NCBI RefSeq assembly: GCF_001548035.1
Contig: NZ_AP014723.1
Coordinates: forward strand, 1,178,001 to 1,242,000
Length of the DNA stretch: 64,000 bases
From: Sulfurospirillum sp. UCH001
Lineage (GTDB): Bacteria; Campylobacterota; Campylobacteria; Campylobacterales; Sulfurospirillaceae
Reading direction: 5' to 3'
Positions 6,900 to 16,749 of the stretch are shown here, piece after piece. Positions within the stretch are counted from its first letter, which is position 1, and every line of letters starts with the position of its first letter. A program made the position numbers and the translations under genes. Below the pieces are notes generated by a model that searched no databases, had not been told where the DNA came from, and saw only the letters and a program-made list of their open reading frames with translations.

Positions 6900-9854
6900 A
6901 TGGACTTGCATAAAAAGTTGAGTGTGTTTCACTATTTTCATAGCATAGCTCTCATTTTACTCTTAACATTTGCAGCTACATTTGGTGCACTTAGCTTTTA
7001 CAATGCCAAAGCAAAATATGAAAAAGAATCTGTACAGCTTCAAGAGGCGTATCTAGAGTCTAAGAAAAAGATATTGATCACGGAAGTAGATCGTTTTGTT
7101 CAACAGATTGAAGAAAAACGCCGAGACTCCTACGCAAAGACTCAACAGCTTGTTAAATCACGTGTTTATGAAGCACATGATGTTGCAAGTAAACTCTATG
7201 AAAAATATAAAAAAACCCACACTGACGCTCAAATCAAATCGATAATTATTGAGACCTTACGCTTATTACGCTATGAAGACAACAAGGGATATTATTTTAT
7301 TACCGATCTAAATGGTATCGAAGTTCTTTTTTCTGACCGCCCAGAAATGGAAGGTAAAAATATGCTTGAGCTTGTTAACAGTGAAGGTCGATGTGTTGTT
7401 AAAGGTATGTTGGATATTGTGCATTCTATCAAAGAGGGGTACTATGACTATACATGGAGTAAACCTTTTGAAACTAAAGATACGTTCAAAAAAATAGCCT
7501 ATGTGAAAGTGTTTGAACCTTTGGGGTGGATGATAGGTACAGGATTTTACCTTGATGACATGGAATCAAAGCTCAAAGAAGACATTCTAAACGATGACAA
7601 ACATCTCATTCTCGATAAAGAGAGTGGAAATTACCTATTTATTGGAACGTATGAAGGTCTATCTCTTACTTATCCTGCTAAAAATAAAAATATGTACGCG
7701 ATGCAAGATAGCTATGGTAAATTAATTGTGCAAGAGCTCATTGAGAAGGCTAAGAGAGGTGGTGGCTTTGTTGAATATGTTATGCCTCCGCTAAAAGGAC
7801 AACGTCCCCTTTTAAAAATGAGTTATGTTCAGGCGATTGAGGATTGGCAGTGGTATATTGGTGCAGGTATTTATATTGATGATCTCAACCATGAGCTCCA
7901 AGAGCTTAAAAGAACGATTCAAGAAGAGTTAAAACGAACATTGTATTCGATAGCGTTTTGGATGTTCCTCTTTACCCTTTTTATTGGTGGGCTTTATTTG
8001 CTCATTAGCCGTAAAATTCGTAAAGATTTTGAGATTTTCATTGAGTTTTTTGATTCTTTGGTTACAAAAGATCAGATGATTGATATTTCAAAAGTAAAGT
8101 TTAAAGAGTTTGAAGAGCTTGCAAATCATGCAAACGCAATGCTTAAAGCAAAAATTTTTAGCAATAAACATTTAGAACAGTACAAAAAAATTGTTTCTAG
8201 TTCAGATGATTTCTTAGCTCTGATTGATCGAAATTATACATATTTAGCGATTAGTGAGGCGTATCAGAAATTTTTCAATAAAGAAAAAGAAGAGATATTG
8301 GGACATACCATGCCTGAGCTGTATGGTGCGCAATATTTTGTTGAGAATCTAAAACATTTAAGTGATCGCGTTCTTGCAGGCGAAACATTTGAGCATGAAT
8401 TTTGGTCGTATTCTGCTCTTGGAAAGCGTTTTTTACACACGAAGTATTTTCCGTACTATGAAAAGGAAGATGACCCTTTGCCTATGGCGTATGTGGTTTC
8501 TGCCCGCGACAATACTGAAAAAAAAGCTAATGAAGACCGTTTAATTGCTTCTGAAAAAGAGTTAGAGTACCTAGCGCATAATGATGCTCTCACAGGACTT
8601 CCAAATCGTCTTTTACTGACAGATCGTATCTCTCATGCCATTGAGAACAGTAAACGTCAAGGCGGCATGATTGCGGTTTGTTTTATTGATTTGGACAACT
8701 TTAAAAAGGTCAATGACAGTTACGGGCACTCGTATGGTGATGAGATATTGAAACAATTTGCACTTCGTGTGCAAAGTAAAATTCGACATTGCGATACGCT
8801 CTCTCGTATTGGCGGTGATGAGTTTATTTTGTTAGTTGAAAATATCAAAGAAAAACATGAAATTGAAATTATTCTTGCAAAAATTCAAACTATTTTTGAA
8901 GAACCATTTATCAATAAAGCTCAGAAATTTTTCCTATCCGCCAGCATTGGAGTAAGTGTGTATCCAGATCATGGTACGGATGGTGAGATGCTCATTAAAA
9001 ATGCAGATACCGCAATGTATAAAGCCAAAGAAGCAGGGAAAAATACGTATGCATTTTATACACTCGATATGACGGTGGCTTCTTATGAACGTGTCGGTAT
9101 GGAAAATGCCCTTAGAGAGGCAATCAAAGAGAAACAATTTGTAGTTTATTATCAGCCACAGATAGATCTTAGGACACGTAAGTTGATTGGACTTGAAGCC
9201 CTTTTACGATGGAATCACCCTTTAGAAGGTATATTGCCACCAGGCAGATTTATCGCTTTTACAGAAGAGACCCATTTGATTGTTGAAATTGGAGCATGGA
9301 TACTGAAACAAACGTGTATCGATCTTGTAGGATTACGTAAAGAAGGGTTGTTTGAGGGTACCGTTTCGATCAATATTTCAGGTGTACAAATTGAATATAG
9401 TGATTTTCTCACTACTTTAAAAGAGACGATTGCTGAGACAAAAGTTGATCCATCGATGCTGGAAATGGAAGTAACAGAGTCATTTATTATGCATGATCCT
9501 GAAAGGTGGATTGCACTTTTAAAAGAGATGCAAAATTTAGGGATGAATATTGCCATTGATGATTTTGGAACAGGGTACTCTTCTTTGAGTTATTTACGTA
9601 AATTGCCTATTAATAAACTCAAAATAGATATGTCTTTTGTCAAAGATATTCCTAAACTTGAAGACGCATGTGCTATTGTTAACTCTATCATTACGTTAGC
9701 TCAAACGATGAAAATTACCACTTTAGCAGAAGGTATTGAACACCAAGAACAAGAGACATATTTGTTTGAGAATGGGTGTGAGCAAGGGCAAGGATATCTC
9801 TATGCTAAACCGATGAGTCTTAGAGACCTCAGAATTTGGATTAAAAAACAGTAA
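6900..9854 (+). CDS. Cache-PAS-GGDEF-EAL sensor protein for cyclic di-GMP
   Basis: 984 residues. Order: membrane helix (about 15-33); periplasmic double Cache-like sensor (about 40-340, with GYYFITDLNGIEVLFSDRP and WMIGTGFYLDDME, the pattern repeating as WYIGAGIYIDDL); second helix (about 350-372); PAS (about 430-545); GGDEF domain from about 555 with intact RIGGDEF near 636-642; EAL domain from about 730 with LEALLRW near 763 and DDFGTGYSSLSYL. Both catalytic motifs are intact, so it could make and break cyclic di-GMP, with one activity dominating under ligand control. Cache domains often bind small organic acids or amino acids. AAGGGAG precedes the ATG. The 13-bp gap suggests co-transcription with the antiporter. 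Confidence 0.93.
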   Translation: MDLHKKLSVFHYFHSIALILLLTFAATFGALSFYNAKAKYEKESVQLQEAYLESKKKILITEVDRFVQQIEEKRRDSYAKTQQLVKSRVYEAHDVASKLYEKYKKTHTDAQIKSIIIETLRLLRYEDNKGYYFITDLNGIEVLFSDRPEMEGKNMLELVNSEGRCVVKGMLDIVHSIKEGYYDYTWSKPFETKDTFKKIAYVKVFEPLGWMIGTGFYLDDMESKLKEDILNDDKHLILDKESGNYLFIGTYEGLSLTYPAKNKNMYAMQDSYGKLIVQELIEKAKRGGGFVEYVMPPLKGQRPLLKMSYVQAIEDWQWYIGAGIYIDDLNHELQELKRTIQEELKRTLYSIAFWMFLFTLFIGGLYLLISRKIRKDFEIFIEFFDSLVTKDQMIDISKVKFKEFEELANHANAMLKAKIFSNKHLEQYKKIVSSSDDFLALIDRNYTYLAISEAYQKFFNKEKEEILGHTMPELYGAQYFVENLKHLSDRVLAGETFEHEFWSYSALGKRFLHTKYFPYYEKEDDPLPMAYVVSARDNTEKKANEDRLIASEKELEYLAHNDALTGLPNRLLLTDRISHAIENSKRQGGMIAVCFIDLDNFKKVNDSYGHSYGDEILKQFALRVQSKIRHCDTLSRIGGDEFILLVENIKEKHEIEIILAKIQTIFEEPFINKAQKFFLSASIGVSVYPDHGTDGEMLIKNADTAMYKAKEAGKNTYAFYTLDMTVASYERVGMENALREAIKEKQFVVYYQPQIDLRTRKLIGLEALLRWNHPLEGILPPGRFIAFTEETHLIVEIGAWILKQTCIDLVGLRKEGLFEGTVSINISGVQIEYSDFLTTLKETIAETKVDPSMLEMEVTESFIMHDPERWIALLKEMQNLGMNIAIDDFGTGYSSLSYLRKLPINKLKIDMSFVKDIPKLEDACAIVNSIITLAQTMKITTLAEGIEHQEQETYLFENGCEQGQGYLYAKPMSLRDLRIWIKKQ

Positions 9855-9960
9855 AATAATGTTATATTTCGCATACAAAAGTTAAAAGAGTTCCTAATTT
9901 TGAACTAATCGTTAATATGATAGGATAATTAGCAAAAAAATAGTTTTATGTGGGGTGTTG

Positions 9961-11838
9961 ATGCGGAAATGGCTTTTTGTCTCTTTGTCTTTACTTGGGT
10001 GTAGCATCAATGCCTTTGGTGATAGCTCTATTGAAGGGTTATTAAATACCATTGAGAAAAAAAGTGATCTTTCTGAAAAAACAAAGCTAGAAAACAGCGG
10101 TTTTTCAACAATCTATACGCGTAATGACCTCGATATGATGCAGGTCAAATACCTCAGTGATATCTATAAATACACTATGGATGGCTATCGCACAAGCCGA
10201 TATGGCTTGCCTGACCCCCTTACATACGGACCCGTTCCTTTTTCTTCCAGCATGATACGTGTTTTTATTGATGATCAAGAGATTACCACTGCAATGTACG
10301 GTAGCGGTATGGTTATTCTGGGTGACTTGGACTTAGGATTTGCAGATCATATTGAAGTGTATAATCTTTCTACTTCGTTTGTTTATTCGAGTGAACCGAC
10401 ATCAACACTGATTCGTATTTTTTCTAAAAAAGCTGACAGAGATGCTGGCGGAAGTGTGAAGGGCATTGTAACAAGTCGTGGAGGATCTACCCAAAATGTT
10501 CAGTATATTGGGAAAGAGAATGAAACAGATTATTTAGCGCGTATCTCTTCTTCATACGATAAACGTAAAGAGTATGAAACAAGTAAAGAGGATCTTGATC
10601 GAGATGTTAAACGGTACAACCTCTTTACGAGTATCAAAGACGACACACAAAGCGTTCTTATCAATGCCTCAAAAACCAATAAAGGTGGATGGGTCGGTCC
10701 TAGCGCAGATGCGAGTTTAGATACTTCCAAAATTGAATCAGAAGATTCCCATATAGGGTACTCTAAAACATTTGATGATCTTAAATTTTCACTTGCCTAC
10801 GATGGACTTAAAGATCATGCACGCTATAAAGACTCGCTGTTGTTCTATCAAAAAGGTGTTCCTATCAATAGCATTGAGAGTAAAGCCACAAGTTCAGCAC
10901 TCTCTGCAGAATTAAAATACAACACAACATTGGGAGATCATCATATTATCACGGGAGCAAAATACCGTTATAAAATGATCAAATTTGATTTTTTACAGAT
11001 GAATGGAGTTGATGTACCACAAGATGGGCATACTAGACAATCCATTGGTTCCCTTTTTGTTGAAGACAGCTACGCATTTGCCGATAACATTGTCGGTACT
11101 TTGGGTGCGCAAAGCAGTAATGTTGATAATAATGGTGGTTACGAGAATGAAGATGTCCAGATGTTGCGAGCTGGCATCACCTATACGAACGATCAGTGGA
11201 CATCAAAGAGTTTTGTATTTCATACAGAGAGTTATATAGAGCCCTATCTGATTGGTTCATTTTACATGAAATCAGTCTATCCAGAAAAGATGACACTTGA
11301 TTCAATAGCGCAAGAATTCAAATACGAAGACGGTCCGTCGCTTTATGAATTTTTTATAAGTTATGCTTGGATTCAAGATGCACCTTATGTCAATGCTAAT
11401 ATGCGAGTAGATACAGCAGATGCGACAACAACCCATTTAAGTTCATACCTTCAGTACACATACCAGTATGATGCCATCAATAAAATCACCTTGGCATATC
11501 GTTATAAAGAGATTGATCATGCTGGTTATCATCAAGAATTTAGAAATCATCAAGTCATACTTCGTAACCAAAATCGCTACCATAAATTCGACTTTTTTGA
11601 AGAGATGTTTGTAACACGAAGCGAATACTATGACAACGCGGGGTTTGATCTAACGCTTGGTGTACGCTATAACATTAGTGACAATCTTATCGTTTCACTT
11701 AAAGGACAAAACCTACTTAATAAAGCAGAAAAACAGACTCTATCACGTTTTGATTTTACAACATTTACGCCGATGGAGCCTTTAAAAATACCTATTCAAG
11801 AGCGAATCGTGATGTTAGGGGTTGAATGGCTTTTTTAA
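9961..11838 (+). CDS. TonB-dependent-receptor-like outer membrane protein of a sensory cluster
   Basis: 625 residues from ATG 9961, preferred over GTG 9955 because GGGG at 9952-9955 is then spaced properly. A signal peptide (about 1-20) is followed by a plug-like region (IYTRNDLDMMQVKYLSDIYKY, then MIRVFIDDQEIT and DHIEVYNL) and many alternating beta-strands. The C-terminus VMLGVEWLF has the terminal aromatic residue of outer membrane barrels. The SIEGLLNTIEKKSDLSEKTK stretch after the signal peptide resembles barrels that sit beside histidine kinases rather than iron uptake genes. The next gene overlaps it by 13 bp and encodes a YfiR-like periplasmic protein, followed by a kinase and response regulator. 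A sensory role is inferred; transport is an alternative. Confidence 0.75.
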   Translation: MRKWLFVSLSLLGCSINAFGDSSIEGLLNTIEKKSDLSEKTKLENSGFSTIYTRNDLDMMQVKYLSDIYKYTMDGYRTSRYGLPDPLTYGPVPFSSSMIRVFIDDQEITTAMYGSGMVILGDLDLGFADHIEVYNLSTSFVYSSEPTSTLIRIFSKKADRDAGGSVKGIVTSRGGSTQNVQYIGKENETDYLARISSSYDKRKEYETSKEDLDRDVKRYNLFTSIKDDTQSVLINASKTNKGGWVGPSADASLDTSKIESEDSHIGYSKTFDDLKFSLAYDGLKDHARYKDSLLFYQKGVPINSIESKATSSALSAELKYNTTLGDHHIITGAKYRYKMIKFDFLQMNGVDVPQDGHTRQSIGSLFVEDSYAFADNIVGTLGAQSSNVDNNGGYENEDVQMLRAGITYTNDQWTSKSFVFHTESYIEPYLIGSFYMKSVYPEKMTLDSIAQEFKYEDGPSLYEFFISYAWIQDAPYVNANMRVDTADATTTHLSSYLQYTYQYDAINKITLAYRYKEIDHAGYHQEFRNHQVILRNQNRYHKFDFFEEMFVTRSEYYDNAGFDLTLGVRYNISDNLIVSLKGQNLLNKAEKQTLSRFDFTTFTPMEPLKIPIQERIVMLGVEWLF

Positions 11839-12239
11839 AACCGCTTATCTTGCTGGTATTTTCATTCACGATTAGTTTTGCAGAAACGCCTGAACAAGAG
11901 CTTATTGTAAAAGTATTTAAACTCTTGTCTATTAACAATACACCTGTATCTGTTTATGAACACAACCCTTCTATATCGTTACGAGGAAGTACGTTTACAT
12001 ATGTCATTGAACAGTGTAGTCATGCTGATATGATTTATGGCTCACGTTTTGAGACATTACCACAAGCGTGTAAGACGTTACCACGTTTTACAACCGAATA
12101 TGAACTTTTTCAAAATGATGAACATGTCATTGGTGCCTTTTATTGGCGGAAAGGTCGTCCTCAGTTACGCTTTAGCAAAGAGCGATGTGAGAAATTTAAC
12201 ATTTTTCTTCCACCAGAGTTGGTACGCTATGTTCAATAA
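11826..12239 (+). CDS. YfiR-like (DUF4154-type) periplasmic protein
   Basis: 137 residues with a clear signal peptide (to about FAET). The region from CSHADMIYGSRF to LRFSKERCEKFNIFLPPELVRYV resembles the C-terminal half of YfiR/DUF4154 proteins: a first strand ending in IY.SR, a mid-segment on the level of LTVSD, an RP-LRF strand and a final helix with a small-residue then L-x-x-L pattern. YfiR in Pseudomonas is a periplasmic inhibitor of a membrane diguanylate cyclase. Here the partners are a TonB-receptor-like barrel before it (13-bp overlap) and a histidine kinase after it (11-bp overlap), so it may carry a signal across the periplasm. The similarity is weak and judged by eye. Confidence 0.55.
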   Translation: MAFLKPLILLVFSFTISFAETPEQELIVKVFKLLSINNTPVSVYEHNPSISLRGSTFTYVIEQCSHADMIYGSRFETLPQACKTLPRFTTEYELFQNDEHVIGAFYWRKGRPQLRFSKERCEKFNIFLPPELVRYVQ

Positions 12240-13707
12240 GATGACATTCTCACGTTTCCTTACTTTTGTTACGGTACTCCTTTTAGCAGCAACATTACTT
12301 TTTTATCTTTTCTTCTCACATACAAAAAATGAGATTGCGACAAGTTTTGAGAGAACAGGTGTTGAAGAAGTTGAGGAGATATCCCAAAATATATCACGTT
12401 ATATTTTAAGTTCTAATGACTCGATAAATCTCTATACAGCATTAAGAGAAAACCCCAAGTTAAGAGAAGGATTAGAGCGCTTTCTTACTACGTTTAAAAC
12501 ACAAAAAATTCAAAATATTTTTATCATAGATAAGCCAGATACAGACTCTATTTTGTTTCGAGTTCTTCTTGATGGTGGACAGGAAAAAAGTGACAAATTT
12601 CAGTTTGAAGAGCTTTTTGAGCCAGAAGATACTTCATGGGAAGATGTGATTCGTTTTCGAGAAGCAAAAGTGATTTATCAAAAAGATAGAGTCGATGCTC
12701 TTTGGGCAACGCTGTTATATCCTATCGTTCAAAAAGATGGTCGTGTCGCTATTTTAGCACTGGATTTTTCTAAAAAACATTATCAAAAAGTTATTTCATT
12801 TCTTGTGGGTTTAGAGAGGTTTCTCAAAGCCATGGTTCCTTTCTTACTTTTTATTTTCTTGGTGATGCTCATTGTAATCCGCATTGACAAAGAGAGGGAA
12901 AAGGAGAAAATTAAGGCTCAAAAAGCTCTTGAAGAACTCAACCTTACATTAGAAGAGCGTGTTGTTCAAGAAGTAGAAAAAAATAGGCAAAAAGATCAAC
13001 AACTCATTCAGCAATCCCGTCTTGCTTCAATGGGTGAGATGATCAGTATGATTGCGCATCAATGGAGACAGCCTCTAAGTGCTATTAGCTCAACTGTGCA
13101 AGGATTGCATTTAAAACTTACTTTGAAAAAATTTGATGAGACACTCTTTATTGAAAAACTGAACGATGTTAATCGTTACGCACAATACCTTAGCCAAACA
13201 ATCGATGATTTTAGACAATTTTTTAAACCAAGTAAGGCAAAAGATAAAGTAAGTTTAGAAGAGGTTATTGAGAAGGTTTTAGGAATTATTGGTGTCTCTT
13301 TAGAAAACAAAAAGATTAAGTTAATCATGGAGTATAACTCTAATGAATACATAATGACATATGCCAATGAACTGATGCAGGTTTTGCTGAATCTCATTAA
13401 AAATGCAGAAGATGTTCTTCTTGAGAATAAGATAGAAAATCCTTGGATTAAAATAGCAACGTATAAAAATGATGGTAGTGTGATTGTGTCAATCAGTGAT
13501 AATGGCGGAGGAATTTCAAGTGCTGTTATCGAGCGTATTTTTGAGCCCTATTTTAGTACAAAAAACAAAAAAGACGGTACAGGATTGGGGCTTTATATGA
13601 GCCATAAAATTATTGAAGAGCATTGTGGTGGAAATTTATGTGCATCAAATGGTTTAGATGGTGCTATTTTCACAGTTACTTTACCCCGCTCATCGCTTGT
13701 AAGTTAA
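12229..13707 (+). CDS. membrane sensor histidine kinase
   Basis: 492 residues from ATG 12229 (MFNKMTF); the open frame extends further upstream but that part is the other frame of the preceding gene. Membrane helices at about 8-30 and 195-218 flank a periplasmic sensor of about 165 residues; a coiled coil links to the H-box SMGEMISMIAHQWRQPLS (phospho-His near 280), the N-box LIKNAEDVL and G-boxes ISDNGGGISS and GTGLGLYMS. This is the typical Campylobacterota kinase type. The gene lies 11 bp before a response-regulator/EAL protein that is its probable partner. The YfiR-like protein upstream is a candidate for its periplasmic input. Confidence 0.92.
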   Translation: MFNKMTFSRFLTFVTVLLLAATLLFYLFFSHTKNEIATSFERTGVEEVEEISQNISRYILSSNDSINLYTALRENPKLREGLERFLTTFKTQKIQNIFIIDKPDTDSILFRVLLDGGQEKSDKFQFEELFEPEDTSWEDVIRFREAKVIYQKDRVDALWATLLYPIVQKDGRVAILALDFSKKHYQKVISFLVGLERFLKAMVPFLLFIFLVMLIVIRIDKEREKEKIKAQKALEELNLTLEERVVQEVEKNRQKDQQLIQQSRLASMGEMISMIAHQWRQPLSAISSTVQGLHLKLTLKKFDETLFIEKLNDVNRYAQYLSQTIDDFRQFFKPSKAKDKVSLEEVIEKVLGIIGVSLENKKIKLIMEYNSNEYIMTYANELMQVLLNLIKNAEDVLLENKIENPWIKIATYKNDGSVIVSISDNGGGISSAVIERIFEPYFSTKNKKDGTGLGLYMSHKIIEEHCGGNLCASNGLDGAIFTVTLPRSSLVS

Positions 13708-13717
13708 AGGACAATAA

Positions 13718-15718
13718 ATGGAATCAGTTTTCAAAAAATGTATTGTAGATGCCAGAAATTTAACACTTTTATACGTTGAAGATAACGTTGGGGCACGCGC
13801 AGGTTCCATGTTGATTTTTGAAGAGTTTTTTGGACGTGTTATCGAAGCAGTTGATGGTGAAGATGGTTTGGAAAAATTTAAAAATTATCATATTGATTTA
13901 GTTATCACCGATATTACAATGCCTCAAATGAATGGTTTAGAGATGGCAGCAGCGATTCGGAAGCTAAGTCCTCAAACGCCTGTTTTGATACTCTCAGCGT
14001 ACAACGAAGCTGAGTATTTTATAGAGAGTATTCGTCTAGGGGTTGAAGGGTATCTTCTGAAACCTATTGAAATAGGGCAATTTATGGATGTTTTAAGTCA
14101 AGTCATTGAAAAAATTCGCCTTAAAGCAGAACACGATAAACTCCAAACACTTTTAACCCAATACCTAGAAGTTACCGATAAAAGTGCCATCGTTTCTAAG
14201 ACTGACAAACATGGAGTCATTACCTACGTGAATGATGCTTTTTGTACTATTTCTGGTTTTAGCCGTGATGAAATCATTGGTCAAAAACACAGTATTGTAC
14301 GGCATAAAGATACACCACAAGAGCTTTTTCAAGATTTATGGAAAACAATAAGCAGTGGAAACTTGTGGCAGGGTATTATCAAAAATCGATGTAAAAATGG
14401 TAGCAGTTATTACATCAAAACAGCTATTAAACCTATTCTCAATAAAAAAGGCGAAGTGGTTGAGTATATCGCGCTTTACAATGATATCACGGAAGTAATG
14501 AACCCTAAAAAGCAACTTTTTGACTATATCCATAGTACCGAAGAAGCCGTAGTGGTACTTCTAAAGATAGAAGATTTTGCGACTGTTGAAGATTTTTATA
14601 GTAATGAATTAATTGAGCTTTTAGAGCGTAGATTAGGGGATAAACTTTTAGAAAATATCGCCAAAGCCTGTCCTTTTGAAAAAATTTATACGTTGGGATT
14701 TGGTGAGTATGCGTTAGCTATTGATAAAAATAAATGTCCTTTAATCGCTCTTAGCTTGGGTCAAAAGATTAAAGAGCTTCTCAAAGAGATTGAAGAAGAG
14801 ATCATTCATCTCAATCAAATCGAATACAGTGCTTCGTTAATAGCTAGTTTAGCATTTGGTGGGAAAGAACCGTATCAAAGTGCACATTTTGGTATTAAAA
14901 AAGCAGAGCGCAAAAAGATTAATTTTATTCTTGCCACAGATTTGATTTTAGAGATGCAAGCCCAAGCACAGGTCAATATGGGAATCATTGTTGCGGTTAA
15001 AAAAGCGTTAAATACGTCAGGCATTATCTCTTATTTTCAACCTATCATTGATAACAAAACGAAAAAAATAGCAAAATTTGAGTCTTTAGTCAGACTTGTT
15101 GATGAAAATCACAACCTCTGGTTTCCCGCAGATTTTCTAGATATTTCTAAAAAAGGGCGTTATTACACTCAAATTACGCAAAAAGTATTGGATAACTCAT
15201 TTCAGGCGTTGTATCAAACATCAGCCGACATTACGATCAATATTTCCGCTATTGATATTGAAGAGCAGGTCACACGTAACAAACTGATTAATCTTTTAGA
15301 TACCCATAAAGAACATGCCCATCGCATCACGTTTGAACTACTCGAAGATGCAAGCATTAAAGAGTTTGATGTGATTAAAACGTTTATTCAAGAAGTGAAA
15401 TCGCGTGGTGTTTCTATTGCTATTGATGATTTTGGAAGCGGCTACTCTAATTTTGAGCGACTCCTTGATTATGATCCAGATATTATCAAAATTGATGGCA
15501 GTTTGATTAAAAATATTGCTACGGATGATTATTCTATCTCTATTGTTAAAACGATAGTGAGTTTTGCCAATGAACATAATATCAAAACTATTGCTGAATT
15601 TGTTGAAAATGAGACAATTTTTAATATTCTTTATGCACTTGGTGTGCATTATTCGCAAGGGTATTACTTTGGTAAGCCACAGTTATTAGAAGAATACAAG
15701 GGAATTTCGGGCTTTTAA
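13718..15718 (+). CDS. response regulator with PAS, degenerate GGDEF and EAL domains
   Basis: 666 residues. Receiver domain about 14-135 (LYVEDN acidic pair, phospho-acceptor in VITDITMPQ, LLKPIE lysine); PAS about 150-265; a GGDEF-like region about 275-415 whose signature is reduced to YTLGFGEYALAI, so cyclase activity is unlikely; EAL domain about 425-660 with FESLVRL in place of EALLR, IDDFGSGYSNF and the terminal SQGYYFGKP. Several phosphodiesterase residues are kept, so cyclic di-GMP hydrolysis under control of the kinase encoded 11 bp upstream is plausible. The cluster ends here; the next feature is a TPP riboswitch. Confidence 0.92.
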   Translation: MESVFKKCIVDARNLTLLYVEDNVGARAGSMLIFEEFFGRVIEAVDGEDGLEKFKNYHIDLVITDITMPQMNGLEMAAAIRKLSPQTPVLILSAYNEAEYFIESIRLGVEGYLLKPIEIGQFMDVLSQVIEKIRLKAEHDKLQTLLTQYLEVTDKSAIVSKTDKHGVITYVNDAFCTISGFSRDEIIGQKHSIVRHKDTPQELFQDLWKTISSGNLWQGIIKNRCKNGSSYYIKTAIKPILNKKGEVVEYIALYNDITEVMNPKKQLFDYIHSTEEAVVVLLKIEDFATVEDFYSNELIELLERRLGDKLLENIAKACPFEKIYTLGFGEYALAIDKNKCPLIALSLGQKIKELLKEIEEEIIHLNQIEYSASLIASLAFGGKEPYQSAHFGIKKAERKKINFILATDLILEMQAQAQVNMGIIVAVKKALNTSGIISYFQPIIDNKTKKIAKFESLVRLVDENHNLWFPADFLDISKKGRYYTQITQKVLDNSFQALYQTSADITINISAIDIEEQVTRNKLINLLDTHKEHAHRITFELLEDASIKEFDVIKTFIQEVKSRGVSIAIDDFGSGYSNFERLLDYDPDIIKIDGSLIKNIATDDYSISIVKTIVSFANEHNIKTIAEFVENETIFNILYALGVHYSQGYYFGKPQLLEEYKGISGF

Positions 15719-15776
15719 ACCTGCATTTTTTTGTGCTTGAAAAAACCTATAAATCAGAGTACAATTGTCTTTAATA

Positions 15777-15876
15777 GTTAGTGCTAGGAGGGCTGGTAAA
15801 CCAGCTGAGATAAAGAATGGTGATTCTTTGATCCTTGTGACCTGATCTGGGTAATGCCAGCGTAGGAAAGCTCAAT
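15777..15876 (+). promoter_or_regulatory. TPP riboswitch (thi box) controlling thiD-cytX-thiM
   Basis: The leader contains CCAGCTGAGA at 15801-15810 and, at 15840-15868, the conserved pyrophosphate-sensing half running from ACCTGATCTGG through TAATGCCAGCGTAGGA. GCTGG-taaa-CCAGC forms P3. Downstream, CCCTC (15903-15907) can pair either with GAGGG (15888-range, 15788-15792) at the 5' edge of the aptamer or with the GAGG ribosome-binding site at 15934-15937. Ligand binding would free CCCTC to mask the site, giving translational repression by TPP. The aptamer is certain; the switch mechanism is inferred. Confidence 0.93.
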
Positions 15877-15945
15877 CAAAATAACACACATCTTCTCTAA
15901 ATCCCTCTGCTAACTTTTTATCTCAACAGATTTGAGGAATGATTT

Positions 15946-16749
15946 ATGAAACATTGTTTAACGATTGCAGGCTCTGACAGCTGCGGAGGTGCAGGTATTC
16001 AAGCCGATCTAAAAGCTTTTAGTGCCAATAGCACCTATGGCATGAGTGTTATTACTGCCATTACCGCGCAAAATACTCAAGGTGTCTTTGATGTCCAAGA
16101 CATTACCCCATCCGTTATAGAACATCAAATTGAAGCGATTTTTGATGACATTCGTGTAGATGCCGTAAAAATTGGTATGGTTTCTCGTCCTGAAACCATC
16201 GAAATTATCGCACAGACACTTAAAAAATACTCCTTGCCGCCTTTAGTGATTGATCCTGTGATGATCTCGAAAAGCGGATATGACCTTTTGCAACCCGAAG
16301 CCAAAAGAGCACTTATTGACATTCTTTTACCGATGGCGACACTTATTACCCCCAATCTTCCAGAAGCAGAAGTGATCGTGGGTTATAAAATCGATACGAT
16401 TGAGCTTATGAAAAAAGCAGCGCTTGATTTGCATAAACTTGGTTGTAAATACGTTCTTGTTAAAGGAGGGCATTTGGAAAATGATGCCACCGATGTTCTT
16501 TATGATGGTGAGACGTTTCATCTGTTACATTCAGCTCGTCTAAAAACCATCAATACTCATGGAACAGGCTGTACCCTTTCTTCTGCCATCGCAGCAAACC
16601 TTGCAAAAGGACTACCAGTAAAAGAAGCCGTTGAAGCAGCAAAAGCGTACATTACAGAAGCGATTACGCATGGCTTTAAATTAGGACATGGCGTTGGTCC
16701 CGTGCACCATTTTTACGCACTTTATACAAAAGCAGGAATTGAGTCATGA
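15946..16749 (+). CDS. thiD: hydroxymethylpyrimidine (phosphate) kinase
   Basis: 267 residues. Phosphorylates HMP and HMP-phosphate to HMP pyrophosphate for thiamine synthesis. The N-terminus TIAGSDSCGGAGIQADLK is the ribokinase-fold substrate site of ThiD; VIDPVMISKSG and the C-terminal THGTGCTLSSAIAA anion hole are intact. GAGG lies 8 nt before the ATG and is the presumed target of the TPP riboswitch. The stop overlaps the start of the transporter gene (ATGA). First gene of a salvage operon. Confidence 0.96.
   Translation: MKHCLTIAGSDSCGGAGIQADLKAFSANSTYGMSVITAITAQNTQGVFDVQDITPSVIEHQIEAIFDDIRVDAVKIGMVSRPETIEIIAQTLKKYSLPPLVIDPVMISKSGYDLLQPEAKRALIDILLPMATLITPNLPEAEVIVGYKIDTIELMKKAALDLHKLGCKYVLVKGGHLENDATDVLYDGETFHLLHSARLKTINTHGTGCTLSSAIAANLAKGLPVKEAVEAAKAYITEAITHGFKLGHGVGPVHHFYALYTKAGIES

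Noticed and set aside
12037-12228. Upstream extension of the histidine kinase frame
   Set aside because: It overlaps the YfiR-like gene in another frame, encodes no signal or sensor sequence, and the ATG at 12229 gives a membrane helix directly.
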